Origin: Phallusia mammillata
Taxonomy: Eukaryota; Chordata; Ascidiacea; Phlebobranchia; Ascidiidae
Direction of reading: 5' to 3'
NCBI GenBank assembly: GCA_003260075.1
Contig: QLIY01000058.1
Span: forward strand, 226,237-290,236
DNA length: 64,000 nucleotides
A program made the position numbers and the translations under genes. Each line of letters starts with the position of its first letter. Within the stretch, counting starts at the first letter, position 1. The notes below the pieces were generated by a model that was given only the letters and a program-made list of their open reading frames with translations, was not told where the DNA came from and made no database searches. Of the stretch, positions 1-11,518 are shown piece after piece.

Positions 1-28
1 ATATAAATGCAAGTTTGTAATTTTCAAG

Positions 29-206
29 GGATGAGATTCGTCAACAAAACAACGAAGTCCTCACGGCAGTGGTGAAACTTTTCCTCCAACAAGAAGACAT
101 GATCCGACAAATCCTGGAGCAGAGGAGGTGCAACATCAACGAAGATCTTCTCATGGAAGTCGAACGATTAAAAGAAGAAAATGAGCGGCTCCGACGCAAA
201 TTTTGA
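29..206 (+). CDS. C-terminal exon of an unidentified coiled-coil protein (partial)
   Basis: A splice acceptor (pyrimidine-rich stretch ending CAAG) at 21-28 opens a frame of 58 residues that stops at TGA 204-206. Only this terminal exon is in the window, so the start and the rest of the protein lie to the left. The peptide is rich in Q, E, L and R and ends in a leucine-zipper-like stretch (MEVERLKEENERLRRKF), typical of a coiled coil at a protein's end. One base at 29 completes a codon begun in the previous exon. I do not recognise the family and propose no function. Candidate poly(A) signal AATAAA lies far downstream at 976-981. Confidence 0.55.
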
Positions 207-2364
207 TCTCTATGTAGTTTTACTCTAGTTCCAAGTGTTTAAGTTGATTCTTTCTTCTTGAAAAAGAAAATGTTGCCTTGTTAAAAACTTTTCTTCATGG
301 AATGGAAATTGGTTGCATTCAATGGTTTTTAGGTCTTCAATCTATTCTCATTCAATCAGAATACCAATAGCGGAGAATAGTGTTGCTTTAAAGTTAAGTT
401 ACATGGTAAATTATCCAGAACATAATCCTGGTATTTCTTGGAAGTCAATCGAACACACAGATTTTTTGTATTATGCAACCAAATCGGAACGAACCAATTT
501 AAAGTTTGCATCCAATAACAGCATAGTTTTCATTTTGTTTGTTGTTTTGTAGAATTTCGATCCATGACTTGTTTTAAGGAATGTTTTTGTCAGCTGCATA
601 ATTGTTCCATTTCCACAATGGCTTGACAATTTATCACAGGACAAAGTTTGAGTAATAGATGGACCACAAAAGAAGATGATGTCAACAATAACAGGAAATT
701 ACTTCATTTATAAATGATTTTTAGTTGTTGTTGTCGTGTTAAGCACATGGGCAATTACAACTGTTTGTGTGCCCATTTTGACAGCTAAATACCTACAATG
801 TAATCTCATTTAGCACTCATGAAATAATAAGTGAACCCTTCTCTATTTTCTTGTGCCTTTACTTGCTGTGATTCATGCGGTGCCTTTTCACAAATGTATT
901 TTCTTCTTTCCAATGCCTTCCACCAAACACACATTTTTGAGGTGTTTTCGCATTTTATAGAACTTACCTTTTTTAAATAAAAGCCCTAAACAATGAGTTT
1001 TCTTCCTATTGCGTCACTTACTGACACAACATCTATGACGTCATAATACTGGTGCTGTTGTGTGACGTCACAATATTGACTTAAATTCGTCACAGTGTCA
1101 ATGTCTTTATAATTGTGTGACGTCACAATACCAGTTTATTTCAAATGTATGACGTCACAGGGCGTTTTTGTTTGTCGTAAACAATGGGTAAAATTATCTA
1201 ATTCTAAATCCTGCATGGAACAAAGGAAAACTCTACAATTGGTCACTTAATGAAACGGCAGCTTTCACACGAGGTATGGAAATATTTGAAAGGGTCATCT
1301 TTGTGCGTGACAGCATTCTAGTTATTATCTATGGTGACCAGTTTTCACAGGCGATCGATAGCGAAAATACTGGAAACACAACACGCGTGCTGATGAGCCT
1401 TCATCGATTTCCACACTCCACAGTCAAAACGTAACAACTGAACATATCTGCTGATCAAACTCACCACAAGGCAAGCGAAACTAGAACAATTTCTACTTTG
1501 TAACTAACATATCATACACGTTTAATTGCTCTCGGTTTATTAACGCCCGATAAAAAAGGTTGATTGACAGCTGAATGACTTTACTGAGTGGTACAAGTAC
1601 ATATTCGGCTGCTCTTGGTCAAATTTAAACGAAAGATTTGCGAAAAAAACTAACTTAACGAGCTTTTAGCTTAAATAAGTAAAGATTTATCCCATACAAA
1701 CACAACAAATGTATGAAGTAGCCTAACAACAGTTGGTGAATTATTTAACAGTTGGTGCGGTTGGTATAGTGAGTCAGTTTTGGTTGAGTTGGCGACATGA
1801 ATGACAGACATACGAGACTGTTTTTTAAATGATCAAAATTTAGATCTTTACGATTGACGTGGTTCGACAAAACAAACGATCAAAGACAATACAATAGAGA
1901 TAAACAATAAAAACTGTAATAATTAATAATGAAAAAGGTTCTTTCATTCAAGGTTCGGCCAGCACTAAGGCTGTATAGGCTACGATTTAATTCGTCATGT
2001 CCAGTTAATTAGTAACAACATGGCGGGCTTGTGAACGATATTTTTAAGAGACTGCTACAGCAGTTTCAGAACAGCTAGGTAGGGTGGTGGACATTTTTAT
2101 CATTGCCTTTATCTTCTATTGCTAATCGAGGATCGATGGAAACGCCACGACCTGGCATATCGATTCTTCGTTAAGATAAAACCTTCCTTGGTAGCTGTAG
2201 CCGCCATGTAAAAGTGAAGTCTTGACGAGCACGCTTAGGAATGTACTTTAAAATCAAATTACACATAGCCTCGGGCACGGCGCCGATTTCTTGACACAGC
2301 TTGGACACGATAAAAAGATTTTAAACACCCGTTCGGCGCAATAACGTAAAAATGGTTCATCGTT
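207..2364. other. Intergenic stretch without a recognisable gene
   Basis: The stretch holds the probable 3' UTR of the leftmost gene and then AT-rich sequence. The only structure I see is a cluster of four TGACGTCA palindromes at 1036-1157. Short reading frames here show no recognisable motif. Confidence 0.5.
1036..1157. promoter_or_regulatory. Cluster of four perfect CRE palindromes (TGACGTCA)
   Basis: TGACGTCA occurs at 1036-1043, 1063-1070, 1118-1125 and 1150-1157, three of them followed by CA. This octamer is the classical binding site of CREB/ATF bZIP factors. Four sites in 122 bp is far above chance. The same octamer is unusually common across the whole window, so the cluster may be part of a dispersed repeat rather than an enhancer. 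No gene start is close: the nearest are the G-gamma genes, which point toward it from the right. Confidence 0.35.
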
Positions 2365-2559
2365 TTACAAAATACAACACAATTTTCTTTTCTCTTTGTA
2401 CGGATTCGTTCCAGTTCGATGGAATAAATAGTCTTCGTGTGCATGTGCCTGACAGTAGGCGATTAAATCATGACAGGCTTTGCTTGTGCTTATAAGTTCC
2501 CTTTCACCATTGACTGGTCGTTGCACGCCTGCCTTTCCGTCGTTGTTGCTTGCCTCCAT
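2365..2559 (-). CDS. Heterotrimeric G-protein gamma subunit, CCIL-ending paralogue
   Basis: The predicted protein has 64 residues from ATG 2559-2557 (MEASNN) to TAA 2365-2367. Its middle contains the G-gamma signature in order: a serine-rich helix start, a DLIAYCQAHAHED motif that matches the conserved L-x-x-YC-x-x-H of the family, then NPYKEK in place of the usual NPF[KR]EK, then a CaaX box CCIL. The final leucine predicts geranylgeranylation, which tethers the beta-gamma dimer to membranes. The frame stays open upstream to 2652, but the extra 31 residues are hydrophobic and unlike the family, so I chose the internal start. The N-terminal helix is shorter than usual and divergent. It is clearly more diverged than the two CQLL paralogues downstream. 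Confidence 0.72.
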   Translation of the reverse strand: MEASNNDGKAGVQRPVNGERELISTSKACHDLIAYCQAHAHEDYLFHRTGTNPYKEKRKLCCIL

Positions 2560-4618
2560 TACAACAATGGAATTATTCCACTTCAATTGTTCAATCACAA
2601 AACCAACAATAACGAGACAATCCAATACAATTAACAGCAGAATTTGTTGCAATAATCCGCTTTGTTGCTTTGTGTTCAGTTTTCACAGCATGTTTGTGGC
2701 TAAAGTTACAAAACAAAGTCGGTTCTACAACCTGTATGAAGGAGAAAATGCCTTTGACGTTTAATCTTCGCTGTACAGCGTACACCAACTGCTAGTCGCC
2801 TTGTCGCTATATTAACAGCAACCTAAAGTGGCCCAACACTTTGCCAGTCACGCAAACGACTAAAGCACTTCTGTTAGGCGTTGAGTAGCACGGTCTTGTT
2901 GAGTTGCTTACCTGTGCGCAGCCTATAGCATCGATTGCTGAAGGGAAAAAAGGGACTGAGCGCTCATTACCTTTCGAATTGTCACAACATATGTCCTGTT
3001 TGCTGTAAGAAAAACTGGCTTGTCACTCGTGTAACTGCCTCACTCCTACATAAGTTCACATAAAACTACACGCGGTGTAACTGATCTTGTCTACAGCTGA
3101 CTATGGTTGATTGAAGTACCACTTTTAACACGTACTTATCATTTCCTCTGTCAAATAACGGTTGTCAACAAGCTACTGGTTCAATATTTTCGACTAGATT
3201 TTATTACCGCAATAATGAAAGCGATTTTAATGCGTTACTGAATAAGGTAAAAAAACTATTTCTGTAAAAAAACTTGCTTATTCAGCTCTGAATGTCAGTA
3301 CAGCAATTGTTTCGTTCAGTTTTCGACTTGACTTGACTTTATCTTCGCACAACCGTTGCTCGTATGACTGAAACTGATCAGTAGCAAGACAGCAAACATA
3401 AAAAGCAACAGCCGAATTCGGCGAAAAATCGATAACTGTTTGGTATTTGGATCAACTGCGCAATTATCGATTGAGCCAAGTCGTTTTTGTTTATTCAACA
3501 TATCAGTTGCGCCTAGAAACAGTCGCTGCTTTTCATACAATCTCTGCGTTCATATTTATTTCAAGAAGCGAAGTAGAACACAGTTAATTGCGATACATTT
3601 TTGTTTGTACAGACCACCGGAAATAGTTGTCATTTGAATTGAAGAAATGCCAATTCTAAGTCGTGCGGCGGTTCAATTCCAACTCATAAACCATTTTTAA
3701 CTGTTCCCCTATGTTACTGTTTGTAACAATTGTGATTGTATGTTAAATTATGTGATTGAGATTTAGCACGTTACTTCAGGGCAGGTGGTGTCTTTAACTA
3801 TCACTTGCTCATGATTAAAACAATGAGTTTTAACCGACGGGAAAATATGTACATGCGTATGGAATCGTATTAGTCAACGGTACCGAAATTGTTGTTTTAA
3901 TTTTACTCGAAAATCTAAGATCATTAACCTGATTATTGGGCTTCGAAGTTAGTGTTATCAATCGAATAAAGATCTTTATTGTTAATGTAGGGCACAAAAC
4001 AATACCATGAAAATAACAGAAGAGAAGGAGTAAAATATTGGTACTATATACAGTATACACCAATGAGGTTAAGAACCACTGCTTTAAACGACTGAATTAC
4101 ATGATGAAAACTTTATACTATTCCTCCATTTATTACCATAAACTTCAAATTGGTCTCCTGAAAACACTGAAACAGAATTCAATTTGTTTCTTATAAACAC
4201 GAGTTTTAACTGTTGCTCTGATCTTTCGTGATTTTGCATCGTCCAAAAAAATAATAATTAAATCGAATCGTTCGCATAAAGTCCACCCTTTTTGTAAACG
4301 GCTACTGTTTCTATGCGCACAATCCATTAGCACTTGGTGGCGACAAAGATCTGTCTCTTCGGTCATAAGATGAGTGAGCGAAAGAACACAAACACTGACA
4401 GGCGCTATTGAGTTTAGTGAAATACGTCTTTACACTTCTTCAGTGGCGATGGCGATTTGAAAGCGTTAATGACACTATAATTCGTCAGTTTGACCTTTTT
4501 CCCAAATGTATTACAGCAAACACACACAAAAAGAGACAAAAACTCCGACAATATCCGAATAAGAAGTAACACTAATTTGCTGAGTGGCTTGTTGCGTTAA
4601 AACCCACAGACACAAATT
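2560..4618. other. Intergenic stretch between G-gamma genes
   Basis: No convincing gene is visible. The right end (about 4345-4515) is the first block of the segmental duplication that also carries the next G-gamma gene. Confidence 0.45.
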
Positions 4619-4825
4619 TCACAGCAGCTGACAAGTTGGTTTTGGTTCCTTGAAGGGATTGGCTTTCTCCGTCTTGCAGAGGAAGTAGTCGTCATTCATG
4701 TGAGTTTCACAATAGTTGAGAAGCTCCTTACATGATTGTGACACCGGAATACGGTCCGTTCTTGCCTCCTGACGCAGCTGCTCCAACTGTTTTTCCAAAT
4801 CCCTCACAGTTTTGTTATTGGCCAT
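4619..4825 (-). CDS. Heterotrimeric G-protein gamma subunit, CQLL paralogue 1
   Basis: The 68-residue product is the normal length for a G-gamma subunit. It starts MANNKTVRDLEKQLEQLRQE, an amphipathic helix that in this family forms a coiled coil with the N-terminus of G-beta. A second helix carries ELLNYCETH (family consensus L-x-x-YC-x-x-H), followed by NPFKE and the CaaX box CQLL, predicted to be geranylgeranylated. The frame is open 13 codons further upstream (MTFSEEEIRQAIV), but that upstream sequence is also conserved at the DNA level in the second copy, where it is joined to unrelated residues, so I prefer the ATG at 4825-4823. Coding is uninterrupted by introns. It would act at the inner plasma membrane with G-beta. 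Confidence 0.85.
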   Translation of the reverse strand: MANNKTVRDLEKQLEQLRQEARTDRIPVSQSCKELLNYCETHMNDDYFLCKTEKANPFKEPKPTCQLL

Positions 4826-6654
4826 TACGATTGCTTGTCGAATCTCTTCTTCGGAAAATGTCAAAGATTGTAAGACTTATTCACTTTACCCTGTATTGTT
4901 GCAAGTCTGCAAAATCAAATGTGTTTAAAATTCGATTTCTAAAAAGCAAAGGCTTGATTTATACAGAAAACAAAATGACGAAAAAATTGACGCAAGAAAA
5001 AATCGCTTTCCTATTAGTTGTAAGCGAAGCAGTTAAACGCTTATCTCCTGCACCACACTAACTACTGTCGTTTCAAGTTATGCCACACCTATACAAAGTA
5101 ACGACGGAAGTGGACTGTTTGTCATATTGCTGCGCGCTCACGATCCAGCCTGTTCGTGAGCTAATCTAACGGATGTCGCTGTTACAAAGGCGTTTGCAAT
5201 AAAATGCTGACTCAGCAATTATTGCCATTGCAAACGCCTATGTTTCGTTGCGCCACCTATCAGAAATTAGCAGGCCTGTGCTGTGAATTCTTGTGTTGGT
5301 TGCTCTACCTCCTTGTAAACGTCTATTGTTTCCTATGTGCACAATGATTGCCACTTGATGGCGGCAAAGATCTGTCTCTTTATTTAACAAATTTGACGTT
5401 CAACTGGTGTGATGCTAAACAAAATACTAGTTGTTGTTTTCAAGAACTCGTTCATTGCTCTGGTGAAGCCCTGCCGTTCTGGTGGGCGAAACGTTTGCAA
5501 ATACAAGTTCTTGAAATCAACAACTAATATTTTGTTTAGCATTACACCAGTTGAACGTCCCCCCCCCCCTTGTTAAATATGCAACCTGGTGGACGAAACG
5601 CCTGTTCAGTATTTTCAAAGATCTGTTTCTTCGTTCTCAAGATAATTGAGCGAAAGAACACAAACACTGACAGGCGCTATTAAGTGAAAAATGTTTTCAC
5701 GCTTCTTCAGTGGCGATGACGATTTGAAAGCATTGCTGACAATATAATTCTTCATGTTGACCTGTTTCCCAAATGTGGTATCACTTTGTGCTGGTAGAGC
5801 TACTGACATCATACCTCACGGGAGACTCACTTTCGATAGATGGCGTAAAGAGCTGAATTATTTGTTTAGCGGCTAAAGAGAGGTTGGGTTGGTAAAAAAG
5901 TTTTTGAAATTTTTACATTAGTAACTAAGTTCTTTCGCTAGTTTTATTGAATTATAAATGCTAGTACCTTATCCCGGCCCCTAATAGCCCTAACTGTAAG
6001 CATTTTTAGAGATATAACGTTTTAAATGTAAAAAAGTGCTCTTTCCGCCACCATTTGAAAATTATGATCTCCCGTGAGATATGGTGTTGGTAGACTTTCC
6101 CTTTATGCTTCTCTAAATACTTTTTTCCGCTATTCAGCGCTACAAAGCAGTTGCTAGTCTCACAAACTCAGCCGCATCAGTCGTGATTTGTGTCATCTTG
6201 TTTAAATCAGCGACAGAAAATTAGCAGAGGTGAAAACCACCAAGAAAAACAATCTCAGCACAGGTGGGGAGGCTTAGTTAACGAAATGACGATAAGTCAT
6301 GACTTTATCCTTACAGAAAGGTATTTTTTTTACAAAAAAGTTGCAGCAAAGGGTCTGTTGAAACACTGACAACCACTCATTCGGGAAAAAGGGCTGAAAA
6401 ATGTCATTGGGTCAATATGGTGCTTGCTTATGGGCTTAATCCTCAAAATGTTTAATTTCACCTGAAATATCTTCAACTAAATACAGGGATAGTTTAGTGC
6501 AAAGAATGTACGACACGCGCGTTCATAGAAATCACACACAAAATGAGACAAAAAATCCGACAATATCCAAAAAAGAAGTAACACTAATTTGTCTGAGTCG
6601 CTTGTCGCGCTAAAACCCAGTTTGCGTCGCGTCGCATGTGTCGCGCGACATTTG
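4826..6654. other. Spacer between the two CQLL G-gamma genes
   Basis: Apart from duplication blocks and the foldback element, this stretch contains no gene I can support. Several short frames lack motifs. Confidence 0.45.
5395..5559. mobile_element. Foldback/MITE-like element with about 50-bp inverted arms
   Basis: The arm starting GACGTTCAACTGGTGTGATG (5395 onward) is mirrored by CACCAGTTGAACGTC at 5545-5559, with further matches inward to about 5442 and 5510. The arms enclose about 70 bp without coding capacity. Matching continues outward: TTAACAA left of the element is mirrored by TTGTTAA to its right, interrupted by an 11-base C tract that sits exactly where the mirror predicts a few A/T bases. 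No transposase is present. Confidence 0.55.
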
Positions 6655-6861
6655 TCACAGCAGCTGGCAAACTGTTTTGTTCTCTTTGAAGGGATTGGCT
6701 TTCTCCGTCTTGCAGAGGAAGTAGTCGTCATTCATGTGAGTATCACAATAGTTGAGAAGCTCCTTACAAGATTGTGACACCGGAATACGGTCCGTTCTTG
6801 CCTCCTGACGTAGCTGCTCCAACTGTTTTTCCAAATCCCTCACAGTTTTGTTATTGGCCAT
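6655..6861 (-). CDS. Heterotrimeric G-protein gamma subunit, CQLL paralogue 2
   Basis: The 68-residue product matches paralogue 1 except for aspartate instead of glutamate in the YC[ED]TH motif and a changed stretch before the lipid box (ENKTVCQLL instead of EPKPTCQLL). The N-terminal coiled-coil helix, NPFKE and CaaX box CQLL are intact, so it should assemble with G-beta and be geranylgeranylated. The frame continues open for 61 codons upstream of ATG 6861-6859, but those residues do not resemble the family and differ from the other copy, so they are treated as 5' leader. The coding region has no intron. Confidence 0.85.
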   Translation of the reverse strand: MANNKTVRDLEKQLEQLRQEARTDRIPVSQSCKELLNYCDTHMNDDYFLCKTEKANPFKENKTVCQLL

Positions 6862-7799
6862 TACGATTATTTGTCGAATTAGTGCTTCGTTTCTGTGAAG
6901 AATATCAGAGATTTTAAGTCTCTTTACCCTGTAATTAACATGCAGTAAATGCCACATAACTTGCGGAGTTAATTCGATGCTGCTCGAACCGACAGAGCTT
7001 GAAAGCAATATGTGACAATGTCTCACCGCTAAGCGGATACACACCTATACACCCTGTATTGTTTCAAAGCTGCAAAATTGAATGTTGCTTGAAATTCGAT
7101 TTCCAAAAAGCAAAAGCTTGGTTTAGATTTTGGACTATGATTTTTCTTGAAGGGATTTTTGATCTAGAGCAGCAGAAGACAGAACCTTTTTTGGTGCCCC
7201 CTCCCCCAACAAAAATTTCCTAAAATCTCTAGACCCTAATGATCTGTGACGTAATAATCGAACCAGGGTGAAACAACATTCAGATTTTATGTTCACTACA
7301 AACCTGTGTTGCTATATTTGCATTTTTAGATTTTTATGACCCTATGTTGGCATTCTTACAAGTCAATTTTATCATTAGCATACTCCTAATCCAAAAAAAA
7401 CCTATAGCTATAAATTTCAGGACATTATCGTTTGATTTTAAACCGAAACTTACCTTTTAGGGACCCATTGCAGCTGATACGAAATGACATTTTATTAAAA
7501 TCACTTACGTAACTACACAGTGACGCCAATACATATTTAATTTAATGCAACGAACCCACTAGTGGTTAGATAGGACATGTCACATGTGCATTGACGCAAT
7601 TGACGGTTTGTAATGAAATTAAAAATTCATTTATGACTTACCTATACTTGATGTGACGTAACAATCAAATTCTTGACCAAATTGAAACAAAGTTTTTAAA
7701 CTTACAGTTTTGAAATCCTACTCAAAGCAAACTGAAACAAGTAATAATGTTATTTCAGGCAAATATAACCTTCATAGTTTGATAAGACTTTTTATATGC

Positions 7800-7956
7800 T
7801 ATAACTGCAACATGTTACCATCTATCCACTATTTGTGCCCTTATTTCATGACGTCTCAATGTTACGCAGCTGCTATTTCCGGCTTGGGGAATATTTTAAA
7901 GAATTTGTACTGATATTATTTCTATCACCAAGAGAAATAGGCTCAACTCAAATGTA
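7800..7956 (+). repeat. 3'-anchored interspersed repeat ending in CTCAA units (copy 1 of 4)
   Basis: Shared core words are CATCTATCCAC, TTGTGCCC, TACGCAGCTG, TATTTCCGGCTTGG and a tail resembling AATAAACTCAACTCAA. The same family is at about 47490-47735, 49230-49445 and 57830-57895 in the same orientation. Copies share the 3' end but differ in 5' extent, as expected of LINE- or SINE-type retroposition. No coding capacity is visible. Confidence 0.55.
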
Positions 7957-10679
7957 ATGTTTAATCAACAAATTCGCTTGGTGACAAAATATCTCAATTT
8001 ATTTTATGACTTAGTCTACTTTTGAACATAAATAAACATTTTAACGACAAAAAACAACCCGCTCTATGTAATCACACACGTAGATAGGGGTATTGCATGC
8101 AAACTAGCGTTTAAAACTAGCAGTTAAATTATGCACCCTAACCATCACAATCGAATAAGCAAAACAGCCGGCTTCCTCATTACCACACACATATACCTAC
8201 CAGCCTTACATCTGCCGCTGGTTATTGACAAACGAAATGGAAAAAGATTTGCAAGGTTGCAATTAACTCCACTCTCACGAGACATATCGATTAGTGCCCC
8301 AATTAGTTTCCCCATGTAATAAATTCTCCCGCCCAAATCATAATTTCACGAGCTCCCCAGTGGCCTGAAGGGTCAAGCTGCTTTTGCAATCACAATCACA
8401 AACATTGCATACAAACACTCGACATCACCCCAACGGTGTGACGTCACAATGTGCACTTGTGACACAGGAAACGGGCATTACTTTTGACGTCATACTGCAA
8501 GGGGTTTCACAGATTTGTTTCCCCCCCCCTTTGCCTTAGTTGGATGTCTCCTTTCAAGTTTTTCGTCCTTGCAGCCGACGATTTGTTTACATTGTTATTT
8601 AAAGACTGGCGCACTTGTTGTTTTGTATTACGACGTTTTCAAACCACAAAATACGAGCTTTTAAAGCTAATAGATTGCTATGTTCTTTCTAAATAGTTTC
8701 GTTTTTTGTTCATTTTATGTTTACTGTTCGACGTTCCCATCCAAACAATCCGAAAATTCAGTGCTTTCATATTGTCTTGTTCGCTATTTATTTCTCTATA
8801 CAGCAACCTTACAACATATTTCAGTTGTTTTTAGTTGCAAATTAATCTATTACAGCTGTCAATCTCTTAAACATAAACAAAACCTATAGCTGACTGTGTT
8901 GTCATAAAGCATCATTGTTTTGCGTAACACAAACAACAAAGAGTTAATTCTCAGTTTATTGTGCTATCTTTGTTCGGGCGTGGCCTCAATTGACATAACC
9001 AGTAATGCAAACAAGCCTAGCCACATTTTCATTAGCTTTATTTTCTGCTAGTAGAACTTGCTAGCATTCTGTCTGTACATATGCTGAAATACATGCAAAA
9101 CGCTCACGCACTGCAATAAGCACACACTCGTTCAAATGATTGCGCTTTCCTGTGTACCACCCACAGTAAAAAGATTGCAAATGCTCATCGACTGGTTGTC
9201 AATCACCAGCGGGTCTAGTACTGCCTGAGGCTTTTTGTTACGCTACCACAAACTAGTGATGGCAATTGCCTTGCTCTGTTGTGTAAATAGAACGTGGCGA
9301 ACAATTTTACCGCATTTTAGTGAACTCATTACTTAAGCCGAAAGATGCCGCTTATAACATACAACTAAACTGCACAGTTATATATATAGCACTGTTACTA
9401 GGAAGGACGTAAAACAAACCGATTGGGAAGACACGAAAAAATTGACGCAAGAGAAAAAAGCGCTTTTCTTTATAGGTGTAAGCGAAGCAATTAAACGCTT
9501 ATCTCGTGCAACACACTAACTGCTGTCAACTTGTGTCACACCTATACAAAGTAACGACGGAAGTGGACTGTTTGTCATATTACTGTGAGCACACGACACA
9601 GACTGTTCGCGAGCTTATCTAACGGATGACGCTGTTACATTGTTTGTTATTCTAAAGGATTGTCATGCAACAAACACACGACCCTGTTACGCTCCATACA
9701 TGACTGTAGAACACAGGTGAACGATATAAAACGCTATTTCGTTTTATTGGTTGTTTTTTGTACTCCTAAACTTTACAAAATGCTTTAAAAAGGCACATTT
9801 GAATCGAAATAAAAATACTGCAACCCCCTTATTCTAATCGTAAAATAAGGTTTTGTTCTTTCTCTTTTTATAAAACTGCGTGACCAATGTTTGAAAAATT
9901 GTCGCTTAGCGGCAACAAAAGAAGCCATTTCATTAAAATCTCTTTAGATTTAACTTTGTGTATCGCTTCATGTTAAGTAGTAAAACATTAGGTGTTTGGT
10001 TTTCGCAGTGGAAGGTTGTTTAACGAAGATAAGGTTCGACCGCATTTTGGCTCCATCTGCCACTTCTGGGCCTTGCTAGGGCGAGGGGCACGTGCTGGGT
10101 TTATCTGATATTAAATCAATATACGTTGTGATAAATTGACTTGGACTGAAAATCAATGCCAACAACGTTCGTTGCTTTATTCCTATTAGCAAGCTTATAA
10201 AATCCACACTATCCTCACTGCGTTTCTATCAACTGTTAAAAAATAGTGCTCGAATAAGAAAGAGCTCGAGTTTGAAACTAAACGAAAACTATTTGGCATT
10301 GTACTGAATTCGTCTCGTATTATATTTATATTTAGTATATTTAATAACGCATAATATTTTCTGATTTCAATTTCAACATGGCCTTAACGTTTGTTAGTAC
10401 ATATTAAAGAAAACAGTAGTATATGTTACAGAAAAGGCCGATGTTTTTCAAATAAACGTATTTGGCTCAACAATGGCTATTTGGCTGGTTAATTTTAAAC
10501 TGAACCGTTCCTGAATGGATATTTCTTAAAGCGGATAAAGTCGTTTGCATGTGGAAATAAATAGATCTAAAGTTTGTACTTCTACTGGTTGCGTTTATTT
10601 CTCACAACCATCTCTTCTCATGTAAAATTCACGAGCTTCTATTTATAACTGACCATTTTTTCTGTCAACTTGTTCTAGC

Positions 10680-10875
10680 TGTGCGGCCTCCAATTACCAT
10701 AGGGATGTCAATTAACGCTGTAACATCGATTTTTCGTCTGACACACTGCTCCAAGATGTACTACCTTTCCGGGTGGGGTAGGCTAAGTTACTACGACATC
10801 AGCAAATATGAGTCGTTATGTGTTATCGACACTATACCCTGCTTTGCCAAACTGTCGTTGAATAATATGTCGTGA
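10680..10875 (+). pseudogene. Isolated exon-like fragment, possibly from a Cys-loop receptor
   Basis: After an acceptor-like TTGTTCTAG the frame reads RPPITIGMSINAVTSIFRL, reminiscent of the beta-strand segment PPV-x-VGM-x-I-x-x-x-SI in the ligand-binding domain of GABA/glycine receptors. The remainder of the frame does not continue the family pattern and I see no neighbouring exons. It may be a relic or chance resemblance. Confidence 0.15.
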
Positions 10876-11370
10876 GCACATTTAAATCAAAACCTTTCTT
10901 GGAAGAAAGACGACTCTCTCAAAAAAACACAGCCAACTTTGGCTAAATTCTTTTAAGTTTATACATTTAAAAGTTTGTTGGTATTAGCAATATCAACAAA
11001 CACCACAGTAAAACCATAGTGATCTATGGTAACAATAATACTTATGTTACAGTTATACCAGTGCAAAAGCCCTTAAATCGGCACTATAATGTTTCTGGTG
11101 AGTGCAGCATTATATGAGCATCAGGTTCCAGCGCTTAACAGGTGGCTGAATTGCGCGGGGTAAAAAGGAAGCTTTTAGTGCAGTCACTTCTGCTAGAATT
11201 CGTTTGAGCAACATGGGAAGTTGCCATCAATCACCACCAGCTTGTAACTCTTCTATTTATGCGTGAATATACCCTGCTCTCATTCGTTTTTAGGTGCGCA
11301 TCAACAACGCTAACCTAAAAAACTCTTTTTTTCTGTGGCAATTTTATGAATTACTGTAAAAGCCTGTAAC

Positions 11371-11518
11371 CAGTAGTGGGATTCAGCAGGTTCGCACCGG
11401 TTCTATAGAACCGTCGCACGAAATTTTATGAGATCTGCGAACCGTTTAGCATTACTGGTAACCGTCAATGGACTTTTTGTAACAGAACCGGCTGAAAAAA
11501 AATTGAATCCCACCACTG
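11371..11518. mobile_element. hAT-like MITE with perfect 8-bp target duplication
   Basis: The element begins CAGTAGTGGGATTCAG and ends TGAATCCCACCACTG, imperfect terminal inverted repeats of about 15 bp. It is flanked on both sides by CCTGTAAC (11363-11370 and 11519-11526), an exact 8-bp target-site duplication, the length made by hAT transposases. There is no coding capacity in its 148 bp. Relatives are at 34224-34433 and, interrupted by a C tract, at about 40932-41155. Confidence 0.85.

Larger units (their letters stand above)
4345..9645. repeat. Tandem segmental duplication carrying the two CQLL G-gamma genes
   Basis: Three blocks occur twice in the same order and orientation. Block 1 is about 4345-4515 and 5615-5785. 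Block 2, with the G-gamma coding region, is about 4525-4940 and 6515-7100. Block 3 is about 4970-5210 and 9430-9645. The left unit is compact (about 0.9 kb). The right unit is spread over 4 kb because about 0.7 kb separates its blocks 1 and 2, and about 2.3 kb separates blocks 2 and 3. The flanking blocks show scattered substitutions and small indels while the coding part is nearly identical, consistent with an older duplication under selection or with local gene conversion. Confidence 0.7.
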
